Assembly (NCBI GenBank): GCA_016858145.1
Contig: JAEHOE010000003.1
Span: forward strand, 2,777,274-2,841,273
Origin: Edaphochlamys debaryana
Taxonomy: Eukaryota; Chlorophyta; Chlorophyceae; Chlamydomonadales
Direction: 5' to 3'
Length of the DNA: 64,000 nucleotides
Below the pieces are notes generated by a model. That model was not told the origin of the DNA, did no database searches, and was given only the letters and a program-made list of their open reading frames with translations. A program made the translations under genes and the position numbers. Positions 1 through 11,141 of the stretch are shown here, one piece after another. The stretch's first letter is position 1, and the number at the start of each line of letters is the position of its first letter.

Positions 1-56
1 CGTGGGCCCCACCCATGGACCCATGCGCCCTGTCTACTCCCCAACGTGCCCACAGG

Positions 57-3000
57 CGGCCGGTGCCAACATGGCCCGGGCGGGCGTCCCCGCCAAGCTC
101 ATTCTGCAGGCGCTGGCGGCCGCGGAGGCGGCGGGCTTCAGGCCGGAGCGCGAGGAATACGGTAAGTTCTAGTACGGTAGGGTGGGAGCTCGGCAAATTT
201 GTTTTGTTGCAGGCTTGGAGCCACGAGGTCGTCACCAGGCGGCGGCCATCCCTCAACCCGGGTTTTCTAGCCCAAGCCGTCAACCCACTCTCCAAGGTCA
301 AATCAGTTCCCCATCCCACCCTAAACCCGCCCCCAATCCGCTCCTCACCCACATGCTCCACACCACCCTCAGCCCGCAGGATCCCCAGGATCCCCTCCAC
401 GGCGCCCTTCCCTCGACCCCATCACGCCCCCCAACCACTCCACGCCCCCCTCCCGCCCGCCCAGGCCGGCTGTCCAACATGGTCCTCATGGCCCACAGCG
501 CCTCGGGGGCGCTGTTCCCCGACGCGGGGCGCAGCATGGCGGCCGCACTGGTGCTCTTGGCCACCCCCCTCTACCCGCCCAACTACACGCAGCGCAAGGC
601 CACCAGCATAGAGACCTGGCCCAGGTGCAGCGGCAAATGAAGCGGTGGTCCCGCCTCGTGCCCTTGTAGATTCTACAGTGCAGAAGCTGTCCCGCCTTAG
701 GACCTTGAGGGAAGGCCTACGGTGCCTCGCTACGCTCGCTACGATGACTCGCTCCGCTCGACCAGCCGCTCAACCGATCCACGCACCCGCTCAACCTGCT
801 CACTGGCTAACCCAAGTCCACGCCCGAACCCCTCTCGCTGTTGCCGGCCTCAGGCCTCTGATGATGATGTCCGGGGAGGTGGACGGGCAGACGCGGTGGC
901 CCTGGCTGGCGCCCGAGGTGGCGGAGGTGGGGGCCATGGCGGCCAAGATGGGGCCCAGGTGGGGAGGGGCCGGCGAGGGGAGGGCGGAAGGGAAAGGGTG
1001 GGGAAAGAGGGTTGGACTTAAGGGAATGCTCGTTGCAATGGTGTAGCCGTCAAGTGCTGGCTGGTTAGTGCCATTGTCTCAGCATGGCAGGGTCGTCGCA
1101 CACAAGGTCTGCCTAAGGGCCAGGGCGCTCCAACCTTCCCTCCGCACGGGGCAGCACGCCAAAGCCGTCTCGCTGCCGTCTCCCCGTGCCCGCCCTCCCC
1201 GCCTGTGTGTATGCAGCTGGGTGGCTCGCAACCGGCCCGTGCTCATCCTGCCCGGCCTCAACCACGGCAACACCAGCAGCGGCGAGGCGCGAGTGGTGCG
1301 GGGCGACATCACGGAGGGCGTGGGGCCGCACGTGACGGCCATGAAGGTGGGTGCAAGCGGGGTGGGCGAGTGTGGTTCAGAGCGAAAAGTTGCTGCAGGG
1401 CCGGGCGGGTTTGGGAACGGCACACTAACTGGCCGAGTGGCCCCGCGTGGCACCCAAGCTCCTGCGCTGCTCGCCACCGGGCAGCCCAGGCCCGCATCCT
1501 CAAGCTCCTTATCTCCCTCCGCCGCCCTCACCGCCTCGATCGCAGAATCTGGGGGGGCCCCTGGCGGCCTTCCTCACCACGCACATGGCCCCGGCCAAGG
1601 ACGCCCGGGAAAGGGTAAGGCCTGTAATAAACCTGGGCTCGGGGCTCCAATGAGGAGCTATGGGGGCCTCAACGGCTCAAGCACCTGACGTCCGCGCTCC
1701 CAGCAACGCATTCCTTGCCCTGAGTTCTGGGTTGCTGTGAGGACCTGGAGTATCCTTTCCCCGCACTCCTTCCGCGCTCCCTCCCCGCCTGTGCTCCGCA
1801 GGCCAGCCTCGTGCTGGAGGCGGCCATTCGGCACACCGCCTCGCTCACCGCGCCCTACTGCCGAGCGGTGGGGCTGGGGGACCCCTCGGCGCCCTTCGGG
1901 CAGGCCCCGGTGGCCCCCGGCGCACCGCTGCCGGGGGGCCTGCTCGCAGGCACGGCACGCGACGCAGCTGCTGGCGACAACACGTGAGCTGGTGGTGACT
2001 GCGGGGCCTCGGGCCTCCTGGATCGACCTTTTCCAGATAGCTCTCGCACCCGCACCCGCACCCCACCCACCCTGAGCTCTGGGGTGCTGCTGACTCGGGC
2101 ACTCCGCTGCCCAAACTGACCCACGCACGACCTCCTGTTCCCCTCCCCACGAACCCACAAAACCGCAGCTGCGTGCACCCGGGCGTGGTGGCGGCGGCCG
2201 AGGCGGAGGCGGTGCGGCTGCAGCTGGCGGTGCTGCGGGCCGCGGGGCTGCCCGAGGCCGCGCTGGGGCGGCTGGTGGTGGCCGCTACGGGGCACACGGA
2301 CGTGAGCACGGCAGGGGGAGGGGTACGGCACCGGTGTACGGCATGGAGGACAGGGGCCGTTCGCTGTTGGTAGCGGGGGACGGGCACGCAGGAGAGGGTT
2401 GTGTGATGTGGAGACGCTACTGGTAGCACCCGAGGAGTCTGGGCCCCGGTGGGCCCGCATGGTCCCCATGAGCATGGTTCGCTCTCTGTTGCGCTTCGAA
2501 GGTGAAGAGCATCACGTACGCCCACCCGGAGATGGAGGAGCTGCATGACGGCCGCTGGCTGCTGCACGTGCACGTCAAGATCCACTTCAGGTGGGGCAGC
2601 CGGAGGCTGTACGGCGGATCATGCGGCCTGATCAGCCACAAGATGGAAGTCCCTCGGGAGTTTCAATCCGTTTGTACTTCCGTAACGCCTCTGCCCTTGC
2701 CCTGCCCCGTCCTCCTTCTCCCTCCGCTTCCCGGATTTTCCTCCCCCCAAGGTCCCTGGATCCCGTCCCCAAGCCGCACCTGTGCCCCTTCGCCCCGGAG
2801 CTGTGGCTCAAGCTGCGGGGGGCGGACTACGTGGCAGCGGTGGGTCTGCAGGACGGGGATGGGAAGCAGCCGCAGCTGTATGTGGGGCGATAGCTGGGGA
2901 TGACCAGGGAGTCCAGGGCACCGGAGGTGCCCGCTTCACATGGCGCATAGGGCTTGCATACAGTAGCGCTACCGGGGGTCCAGGGCCTGAACGGCATGCC

Positions 3001-4336
3001 CCTCACGCCCCTATCCCCGCAGATTCTGGGGCTCCCGGAACCCTCATCCTTCGCCAACCCCAAGCCCGCCGCTCTCAACGCCCAGACTCTGGAGCGGGCC
3101 CTGGCCGCGGCCCCGCCGGACGTGGCCGAGCGGTACCGCAGCCTGGGCCGGCCGATGGAGTTTGGAGACGACGTGTGAGCAGGCTGGGGCTGGCGGGCAC
3201 AGCCACCATTCGCAGGTTGGGGCTAGCGGGCTCAGGGGAGCGTGAGATGCCGGTATCTTGCTCGCACGAACGGAAACTGACCTGACAGTGTGCCGCGCAC
3301 GTGCCCTCCCCGACTGCCCCCGCCCCTCCCTGCTGGTTTCATCTCTGCAGGGACTGGTGCGCCAAAAGCCCTGACGGCACCTTCCTCCGCGACGCGCCGT
3401 CCTTCCTCCGGGAGTCACGCATCACCTACACCTTCCCGCCCATGCCACCCGGCGCCCTGCCTGCCGGCGGCCCGCCCTTCGGCGCCCCCGGCGGCCCCCC
3501 GCCGGCAGGGGCTCCCGGCGGGCCCCCGGCGGCAGGCGCCCCGACCGCCGGGCCTCCAGTGGCGGCCGCTCCCGGTACCGCCGGCGGACCTCCGCCTGGT
3601 TCCGGCGGCCTTGCAGCGGCTGCTGGGCCACCTCCCACCGGGGCTGCAGCAGGCGCCAACGGCCCTCCAGCGGCTACCGGCGGCAGCCCGCCGGCAGGTG
3701 TGGCAGCTGTTGGCGGTCCCCCCGGCGTGGGATCCCCGCCGCTGCCGCAGCCCATGGTCCCCGCCCCGCCGCCCAGCGTCCCGGTGCGGCTGCTGGGCGC
3801 TGTCCGCGTGGCCAGCCCCTTCGTGTCCCTGCCCGCGCCCCCCGGCGTCGCCGGCCTGCCGCCCGCAGCGGGGCGCTTCAGCGGCGTGTTCTACGCCAAG
3901 GTGGGTTGGGGGCAGGGGCGGGGGATGGAAGACAGGGGCGGAGGGAAGGAGGAAGAGGGATGGGAGCGGAACGAAGGGGAGATCGTGGCAGAGGGCCGGG
4001 TGGTTCTACGCCAAGGTGGGGCGGGGAAGGGGCGGGGGAAGGGCGGGAGGGGGAGGCGCTGGGGGAAGGAGGACAGGATCCGGAAGGCTGTTGCGCCAAG
4101 TGCAGTCTGGGGGTGGGTGCGGGGGATGGTTGGAAGTTGTCAGGAGGTCGGAATGGACATGTGGGGCCACTGGACTGCTGTCATCCTGCCGTCCTTGCGC
4201 CATAAACGTATTGACTCTTCGGCCGCCGCCCCTCCGCATGCATGCGTGTCCCCCCCCACCAAAGGTTCTGTCCACGGCCCAGGCGATGGAGTGGGTGTGG
4301 GTGGACTGCCTCAGGGCCATCGACACGCCCTGGTGA
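57..4336 (+). CDS. Alpha/beta-hydrolase-fold protein, copy A (5' exons outside window)
   Basis: This is the same gene as the complete copy at 12105-17110. The exons visible here are 57-162, 465-624, 854-958, 1217-1346, 1546-1614, 1802-1983, 2169-2301, 2502-2590, 2752-2839, 3023-3174, 3351-3900 and 4265-4336, joined by GT-AG introns in consistent phase. The first three coding exons would lie left of the window. The nucleophile elbow AHSASG (exon 465-624), the acid region GEVDG (exon 854-958) and the His loop GLNHGN (exon 1217-1346) are all present, so this copy has no visible lesion. It differs from copy C by a single Ala/Val change in the Pro/Gly-rich exon (near 3645) plus silent or intronic changes. 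The substrate is unknown. Whether it is a functional second gene depends on the unseen 5' end. Confidence 0.75.
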
Positions 4337-5329
4337 AGCCAAGCAACAGGAGCCGAGGCAGGAGGGCCAGGGGCTGGAGGCCCGGCCTAGTGGCCGCATC
4401 ACAATACAATCATTATTTCTTGAGCGGTACTTGAAGCTAGGGAAGGGGCCAGCGGGGGGAGCAAAAGCCGTGCATGATGAATGTCCTCATGAGTATGCAT
4501 GCATGGCGGTCCGCTGGGCGCGCGCGCTGCAAGTGCTGTAAGCTAATGGACGGAACTGGACGATGGACAATGTGTTCTGGGCAAGGACTGCTGGTACCGG
4601 TACGTCTGGGCGTGTGGCTGCCGCTGACGCGTACATATGGCTGGCAAGGGCGCAACCACGCCTTCCTGACCCGGGGACTGAAGCCGGAAGAAGGAGTATC
4701 TAGAATATATATGCTGTTCGTTCAGGGTTCGTTGATGACATGGGCAGCAGCAGGTGCAGGTGCTCTCATGCACCCAGGGGAAGAATGACACGGCATTTGA
4801 GTGAAGTACCAGCACATACAAGTGCAGATGTGTTCCAATTGAGCCCCAGGTTTGCTGACCCACTCCGAACTCGGCGCAGACAGCAAGCCGCCGCCGGCCT
4901 CGCTAGGTCAGCAGCAGCGTCCAACCTGCAGTACAACCTGGCATTCGTGGACACGCGGCCCTATCTCAGCGAACCCTGAGCACAGCATCAAGGGTCATCC
5001 ACAATCCCACTGCCTCCCCCGCCGAGCCTCAATAGCCTGAACACTCTCACCGGCCACTCCAGCCCCGCCCCGATGCCTACGATGCCGCAACCCCAGCCTG
5101 CAACGTTACGCCCCGTCCTTTTTTGCCCCAGATTCTCTCAACAGTAGGACAGGTTCCGCTCCACGCGTGCAAGCCAAGCTACTCAATACGCCAAGATGAC
5201 GGGTGTTGCTCATCGCTGCTGCCCCCACCCCGCACTGCTATAACCCACCACACCCCGCTTTGTTTGCACCGCCACCGGGCAGGTAGGCCCGCCTCTGAGG
5301 TCTGCTGCAAACTGCACCCCCGGCGGCTG
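4337..5329. other. Convergent intergenic region (copy A)
   Basis: This is the 3' flank between the hydrolase gene (+) and the ankyrin-like gene (-). A TGTAA poly(A) signal for the plus-strand gene lies at 4537-4541. The ORFs here are short, low in quality and not conserved in frame, and I see no further gene. The identical region in copy C is 17111-18103. Confidence 0.6.
4537..4541 (+). terminator. TGTAA poly(A) signal, hydrolase copy A
   Basis: TGTAA lies about 200 nt after the stop codon of the plus-strand hydrolase gene. TGTAA is the usual poly(A) signal of Chlamydomonas-type green algae. The same signal is at 17311-17315 for copy C. Confidence 0.6.
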
Positions 5330-6914
5330 CTACTGCGCCTGAAGCTCCGCCCGCTGCTCTCGCACCCACGCCCGCACTTCGGCGGTATCCGTGCGGCGCC
5401 CACGCCGCCTCACAGCATACTTCACCACTGTCCAGCTCGCGACCGGGCAGCCCTCCTCCGTCAGCCACTGGAGCAGCGGCAGAGGGGCCCCGCCCGCCAC
5501 AGCTGCGGCGAAGACCTCCTTGTTGGCTGGGCCGAAGCTGAGGCCCAGGCGGTGCAGGGCGGGGAACATCCACCAGGGGCATGCCGTAGACCGCTTTGTG
5601 CTGCTCTCGATGAGCGTGAGGTAAGGCTCTCCGCAGACCTGTTTTGGGGGTGGGGGTGGAGGTGGAGTGGCCGGCAGTGAACGGTCAGTCCGTGCACGAG
5701 TGAAGTAGCCCCTCTTGGGGCAGGGGGGGCAACACCCCAGCTGTGCCCAACGTCCTCCGGGCGCTGGTCAACGGGCCAGGACCCATAAGGCACCGATGGC
5801 TGCTGGGGCCGAGATTGCAGCCGGTGTTTGTGCCGCCCGCAACCGCCACACTTCCAATGCCACAGCCCCTGGCCTCACCGGCTTGGTGCAGCGCAGCTCA
5901 GCTAGCAGCTCAACGGCCGCCTCGCAGCCTGACTCCGCCGCCAGGCCCCAGCAGCCCGCGTGGAGCTCGTTCCACCCTCCCCCGCCGTGCCCCAGCGCCC
6001 AGCGCAGCGCTTCCACGGAGCCGGAGACGCATATGTTGTTGAAGGTCATTCTTGTGAGTCCATGGCTGCGCGGAAGTATGAGTGCGGACGCAGGTGCATG
6101 AGTTGGGAATGCGTGATGAGCAAGCTGCCGTGGGCTGTCAACACGGCCTCGGCACCGCCGCTGGCTTGGATCTGCTGCCTTAACAGGGCAAGCGCGGCAA
6201 GGCGAACACGGCCTCTTCACCGTGCATCGCTCCACTCCGAGGCCTCCCAGATCCAGTCGAGCACGTGCACGTGACCACCCTCGCGGCCTGCCCTGCTAGG
6301 GCTGTCGGGTTGAAGGCCCAGCCCGCCTGCGCGTGAGGGACATGAGCCAATAACCATAAGTCAGGTTTGGGCGCAGTGAAGCGCGAATGCTTCCACGTGA
6401 CGACGGTTGGCCTCCCCAGGCACGCCGGGCCGCTGCCACCCGCCCCTGAGCAGCACGCCGGGCTGTCCCCTCAGCAAGCCATACTAGTATGAGGCGAGGA
6501 CTCCGCCCACGTCCCTCGCTGCCCCACACGTGCACCCCTGTCTGATGTGCCGCACCTGCTTCTGCGCTTTGAGCACATCGAGGTGCCCCTCCCTCGCGGC
6601 TGTCCATGAAAGGGCTGACCTCGCCTCCAGGTCCAGTCTGGCCCCCATGCCCTCCGCCATCAGCCAGCGAAAGGCCGCTGTGTTGCCGCTCTTGACCTGC
6701 GGGCAAGGCGGCAGCCGGTGGATGGAGGTATGACGAGGACGGAGGAGAACGGAGCACTGTATGGCACCCCTGACATGTGCCTCCGTCCTAGCTTATGCCT
6801 AAGCATCTTGGAGACCCGAGCACCCATCCCTCTCCTGGGTCCTGCTCACCGCCACGTCGAGCACCATGCCGGGACGTGCGGACCGGGCCGCTCGGAAGCC
6901 GTGTGCTTTGAGCC
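5330..6914 (-). pseudogene. F-box/ankyrin-like gene, 3' part only (copy A)
   Basis: Minus-strand exons match the 3' portion of the paralogue at 18104-20750. They are a piece of the first large exon (6850-6914), then 6556-6696 (repeat motif AAREGHLDVL), 6221-6326 (GGHVHVLDW), 5879-6065 (SGSVEALRWALGHG) and a terminal exon ending at 5330. The 5' half is missing because the duplication junction at 6914/6915 replaces it with SKP1 intron DNA, so there is no start codon or N-terminal domain. Compared with the paralogue at 21905-24460, the 6221-6326 exon also lacks one base just before the GGHV motif, which shifts the frame. This copy retains 22 bp (inside 6287-6308) that copy C has lost. Confidence 0.8.
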
Positions 6915-7027
6915 GTTGATTTCTCCGCTCTCCCAGCCTCGTGCCCGCCCACAAACCACACCGGCGCTGTCATGCGTAACATCTCTGTGCCCTTAGCTCC
7001 CCCCGCCGGTTTTCCCTTTGACCGCAG

Positions 7028-7403
7028 GCCTCAAACTACTTGAACATCAATGGGCTGATGGACGTGTGTTGCAAGAAGTGGGCTGACACGATTAAGGGCA
7101 GGACGCCAGAGGAGATCCGCACGCTCTTCAACCTCGAGGTAGGCCGTGTCATAAGGCGCCTCACAGCCCGCGTTGAGTATCAATAATAGCACCTTCGCAT
7201 GAACAGCACTTTGCCGTGAGGGGTGAGGGGGGGGGGGAAGACGCAGTGCGTGGGCGCCTCCTTCAGAGCGTGTCAGGGCTGTTCTCCCGCTGCCCCTGGC
7301 TCCTCATGGCCCCCACCCCCGACCCTGCATGCTCCCCCAGGACGACCTGACGGAGGAAGACAAGAAGAAGATCATGGCGGAGACCGTGTGGAAGTTTGAA
7401 TGA
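7028..7403 (+). pseudogene. SKP1 3' fragment (last two exons), first copy
   Basis: Two exons, 7028-7138 and 7341-7403, splice to encode the C-terminal helices of SKP1, the adaptor that links F-box proteins to cullin-1 in SCF ubiquitin ligases. The visible motifs are [35 protein letters not shown] and the DDLTEEDKKKI tail. An intron acceptor precedes 7028, but the upstream BTB/POZ exons are absent: 114 bp upstream the sequence switches at 6914/6915 into ankyrin-like gene DNA. It ends in WKFE-stop, with a TGTAA signal at 7701. I read this as a truncated by-product of the tandem duplication, with an intact SKP1 expected to the left of the window. Without a promoter it is probably not expressed as SKP1. 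Confidence 0.85.
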
Positions 7404-8246
7404 ACAGGGCAGTATGACTGCGGGAGAGGGCACCAGCCACACCAGCCAAGCACATGCATTTTGGCTGGGCTGGAACAGTCAAGGAATGAGCCGCCCTAGC
7501 AGCCCTCCGCAGCCCATCCGGTGACAGCCGGAGCGACGAGCAATGCATAGCGCAACGTACGAGGAGGGGAGCCATAGGCAGGCAAGCAGGATGCGTGGGC
7601 ACTAGGCAGGGGCCTGACCCGAATTTGTAGCGAAGTCATCACGTGATACTGGCACCGCGGTTGGGAGAGCACTAGGGCTCGGTGACAGGGGGCCGCAAGC
7701 TGTAACATGGACGGCCGGATGGATACACGCGTCTGGTGGTTTGCCTGTCTTGCCTGTGTGTTGCTCAGGTGCCAGCGTATTGCGGCACAAGGCGGATGCA
7801 TCATGCACCAGGGCGTAGGCCCCTGCTCGCTGATCCGTGGATGCCGGCCCCCTTGCAAGCTAGGACCGTCAACGAGGCCCCGCCCAGCCCCGCCAACCAC
7901 GCCAACGACCCCTGGTTCACACTTTTCTGCATCTGCGCCGCTGCCGCGCACCTCGTCGCCGCTCATCAGGGACAGTAACACGTCCATCTTGAGAACCGAC
8001 TGACACGGAGCGAGCGTCCGTGAGCGGGTGGTTGGGCGACGGCGTACGCTGCGCCACTAGACTCGATCGTGCCCGTGGTGTGGGCACACGCACTTACGCT
8101 CATATCACGAACGGTCACAAGTAACAGCAGATTGAACATCGTTTTTGGGCCCTCGACTTAAGTGCGACGCCATTGACGTCTCGCGATTAGAATCCGTTCG
8201 TGCTTGGTAACGCGCACAGCCCTTCTTGTTGACGCCACCGGCTGTG
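7404..8246. other. SKP1 3' flank and hydrolase promoter region (copy B side)
   Basis: This holds a TGTAA signal at 7701-7705 (303 nt past the SKP1 stop) and then the presumed promoter of the next hydrolase copy. A minus-strand 43-codon ORF near 7800-7930 encodes a short hydrophobic stretch (SLAWLAGLGGASLTVLA). It has no supporting signals and I do not call it a gene. The same sequence recurs at 11142-11984. Confidence 0.5.
7701..7705 (+). terminator. TGTAA poly(A) signal after SKP1 fragment
   Basis: TGTAA lies about 300 nt 3' of the SKP1 stop codon. Its duplicate is at 11439-11443. Confidence 0.5.
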
Positions 8247-9666
8247 ATGGCCCCATCACCTGAAACCGTAACAGAAGACCAGGCGTTCCCGGAGCTCCCG
8301 GAGTACAAGCACCTCATCCTCGGTACGCTGTCGCCGTTGAGGCGTTAGGCGACCCGCCCGACGCCAATGCCGATGAGGCTACTGACCAAAGCAACGCGCG
8401 TTTTCAGGTCGCAATCTTTCCGGCTTGCGCTACTCGCCACGTTCCCGCCCCCCCGCTGGGCCCCGACCCCGCCAGGCCCCGTGGACGGAGATGTCATCGC
8501 GCCGGCTGCCCAGACGGATGTGCTGTTGGTAATCGCACCCGGAGCATTCATCGCACCGGAGGCATTTACGGCGCTGGGCAGGGAGGGTCCAGGTGAGCTC
8601 GCTTGAGCACGGAGCAAGGTGCCGTACGGTATGAGGCCAGCAGCACGTGAGGGAGCGCGGCGGGTTTCTGTCTGTGTCGACCCCGGGCCGACACACAGTC
8701 CAGAAAGCGGAGGACGAGCCACGAAGGCTCCATTGTAGCCCAAGGCCATGCACTGATGGGATGGTCACTCGAGCTAGCCTCCTGCTCCAGCCCCCTCGTT
8801 TCACCCGCCCCCTCGCCACACCACCTCAGGGCCGCCTGCCCGCATCTGCGCCTGTGGGTGGCCAGCATGGAGATCAGCGCCATGGCCCTGCACCAGATGT
8901 TCTGCCCTCCCAACCTGCTCATGACGGGACCTGGCTTTGAGGTGGGAGCGTGGGGACGCAGCACCCGGGGCAGGGGGGTGGGCGGGGGACCCCATCGTGC
9001 GGGTTGTGCCGGCAGCGTGTCCGTTTGGGCTCGAGTGCTGCCCACGTGGGCCCCACCCATGGACCCATGCGCCCTGTCTACTCCCCAACGGTGCCCACAG
9101 GCGGCCGGTGCCAACTGGCCCGGCGGGCGTCCCAGGCCAAGCTCATTCTGCAGGCGCTGGCGGCCGCGGAGGCGGCGGGCTTCAGGCCGGAGCGCGAGGA
9201 ATACGGTAAGTTTCTAGTACGGTAGGGTGGGAGCTCGGCCAAATTTGTTTTGTTGCAGGCTTGGAGCCACGAGGTCGTCACCAGGCGGGCGGCCATCCCT
9301 CAACCCGGGTTTTCTAGCCCAAGCCGTCAACCCACTCTCCAAGGTCAAATCAGTTCCCCATCCCACCCTAAACCCGCCCCCAATCCGCTCCTCACCCACA
9401 TGCTCCACACCACCCTCAGCCCGCAGGATCCCCAGGATCCCCTCCACGGCGCCCTTCCCTCGACCCCATCACGCCCCCAACCACTCCACGCCCCCTCCCG
9501 CCCGCCCAGGCGGCTGTCCAACATGGTCCTCATGGCCCACAGCGCCTCGGGGGCGCTGTTCCCCGACGCGGGCGCAGCATGGCGGCCGCACTGGTGCTCT
9601 TGGCCACCCCCTCTACCCGCCCAACTACACGCAGCGCAAGGCCACCAGCATAGAGACCTGGCCCAG
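8247..9666 (+). pseudogene. Alpha/beta-hydrolase gene, copy B: 5' exons only, frame-broken
   Basis: This corresponds to the first exons of the complete gene at 12105-17110, with possible starts at 8247 (upstream exon) or 8367. Recognisable exons are about 8367-8592, 8829-8940, 9102-9206 and 9509-9666, the last carrying the AHSASG elbow. After about 9775 the remaining two thirds of the gene are absent, and the sequence jumps to ankyrin-like 3' DNA. Relative to copies A and C there are many 1-nt indels, mostly in C or G runs (extra G near 8584, extra G near 8827, changes near 9110-9130, missing bases near 9508, 9571 and 9610). Some of these may be consensus errors rather than mutations. Truncation alone makes this copy non-functional as it stands. 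Confidence 0.8.
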
Positions 9667-9980
9667 GTGCAGCGGCAAATGAAGCGGTGGTCCCGCCTCG
9701 TGCCCTTGTACTTCTACAGTGCCAGAGCCCCGCCTTAGGCCTTGAGGGCAGCGCCTACGGTGCCGGCTACGCCGCTCGATGACTCGCTCCGTGAGTCCAG
9801 CCTGCGCGGAAGTATGAGTGCGGACGCAGGTGCATGAGTGGGAATGCGTTGATGAGCAAGCTGCCGTGGGCTGTCAACCACGGCCTCGGCACCGCCGCTG
9901 GCTTGGATCTGCTGCCTTAACAGGGCAAGCGCGGCAAGGCGAACGACGGCCTCTTCACCGTGCATCGCCTCCACTCCGAG
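8580..9980. other. Indel-rich patch of doubtful sequence quality
   Basis: Between these positions copy B differs from both other copies by dozens of single-base gains and losses, clustered in homopolymers. The flanking parts of the same repeat (6915-8580 and after about 9980) are nearly base-perfect. Copies A and C agree with each other throughout. The pattern fits unpolished long-read consensus in a repeat better than biological divergence. Confidence 0.7.
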
Positions 9981-10653
9981 GCCTCCCAGATCCAGTCGAG
10001 CACGTGCACGTGACCACCCTCGCGGCCTGCCCTGCTAGGGCTGTCGGGTTGAAGGCCCAGCCCGCCTGCGCGTGAGGGACATGAGCCAATAACCATAAGT
10101 CAGGTTTGGGCGCAGTGAAGCGCGAATGCTTCCACGTGACGACGGTTGGCCTCCCCAGGCACGCCGGGCCGCTGCCACCCGCCCCTGAGCAGCACGCCGG
10201 GCTGTCCCCTCAGCAAGCCATACTAGTATGAGGCGAGGACTCCGCCCACGTCCCTCGCTGCCCCACACGTGCACCCCTGTCTGATGTGCCGCACCTGCTT
10301 CTGCGCTTTGAGCACATCGAGGTGCCCCTCCCTCGCGGCTGTCCATGAAAGGGCTGACCTCGCCTCCAGGTCCAGTCTGGCCCCCATGCCCTCCGCCATC
10401 AGCCAGCGAAAGGCCGCTGTGTTGCCGCTCTTGACCTGCGGGCAAGGCGGCAGCCGGTGGATGGAGGTATGACGAGGACGGAGGAGAACGGAGCACTGTA
10501 TGGCACCCCTGACATGTGCCTCCGTCCTAGCTTATGCCTAAGCATCTTGGAGACCCGAGCACCCATCCCTCTCCTGGGTCCTGCTCACCGCCACGTCGAG
10601 CACCATGCCGGGACGTGCGGACCGGGCCGCTCGGAAGCCGTGTGCTTTGAGCC
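9795..10653 (-). pseudogene. F-box/ankyrin-like gene, 3' fragment (copy B)
   Basis: This matches 6055-6914 of copy A: parts of the exons carrying GGHVHVLDW and AAREGHLDVL and a stub of the large first exon. The terminal exons are missing on the left, because the 5.3 kb deletion joins hydrolase DNA to this fragment at about 9775-9795. The 5' half is missing on the right, where the sequence enters SKP1 DNA at 10653/10654. It cannot encode a complete protein. Confidence 0.8.
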
Positions 10654-10766
10654 GTTGATTTCTCCGCTCTCCCAGCCTCGTGCCCGCCCACAAACCACAC
10701 CGGCGCTGTCATGCGTAACATCTCTGTGCCCTTAGCTCCCCCCGCCGGTTTTCCCTTTGACCGCAG

Positions 10767-11141
10767 GCCTCAAACTACTTGAACATCAATGGGCTGATGG
10801 ACGTGTGTTGCAAGAAGTGGGCTGACACGATTAAGGGCAGGACGCCAGAGGAGATCCGCACGCTCTTCAACCTCGAGGTAGGCCGTGTCATAAGGCGCCT
10901 CACAGCCCGCGTTGAGTATCAATAATAGCACCTTCGCATGAACAGCACTTTGCCGTGAGGGGTGAGGGGGGGGGGAAGACGCAGTGCGTGGGCGCCTCCT
11001 TCAGAGCGTGTCAGGGCTGTTCTCCCGCTGCCCCTGGCTCCTCATGGCCCCCACCCCCGACCCTGCATGCTCCCCCAGGACGACCTGACGGAGGAAGACA
11101 AGAAGAAGATCATGGCGGAGACCGTGTGGAAGTTTGAATGA
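10767..11141 (+). pseudogene. SKP1 3' fragment (last two exons), second copy
   Basis: Exons 10767-10877 and 11079-11141 repeat the SKP1 C-terminal coding sequence of 7028-7403. The only length change is one G fewer in the intronic poly-G run. The first exon carries [16 protein letters not shown] and KGRTPEEIR. It is again preceded by the ankyrin/SKP1 fusion point (10653/10654) and lacks the BTB/POZ region. It is a truncated duplicate without a visible promoter. Confidence 0.85.

Larger units (their letters stand above)
1..6914. repeat. Tandem segmental duplication, copy A (left-truncated by window)
   Basis: This stretch reappears at 12775-19666 with a constant offset of 12774 (12752 after a 22-bp deletion in the right copy). 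By eye the two copies differ at only a handful of positions, for example near 1442, 2032, 3519, 3645, 4206, 4773 and 4794 (position 4794 is within the cacggcattt/cacgacattt pair). It carries the 3' part of a hydrolase gene (+) and the 3' part of an ankyrin-like gene (-). At 6914/6915 ankyrin-like sequence switches abruptly to SKP1 intron sequence, which marks the unit boundary. The complete unit is about 9.05 kb, inferred from copy A aligning with copy B at an offset of about 9046. Confidence 0.9.

Noticed and set aside
1079..2585. Long minus-strand ORFs opposite the hydrolase gene
   Set aside because: They are antisense shadows of GC-rich exons. The plus-strand frames carry the family motifs and matched splice sites.
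64..6300. CRISPR or phage-like repeat organisation in the left third
   Set aside because: The repeats are kilobase-scale gene duplications with introns, not spacer arrays.
7496..7987. Minus-strand 163-codon ORF between SKP1 fragment and hydrolase copy B (repeated at 11234-11725)
   Set aside because: It lacks protein-like composition and recognisable motifs and overlaps the presumed SKP1 3'UTR. A nested 43-codon hydrophobic ORF also has no support.
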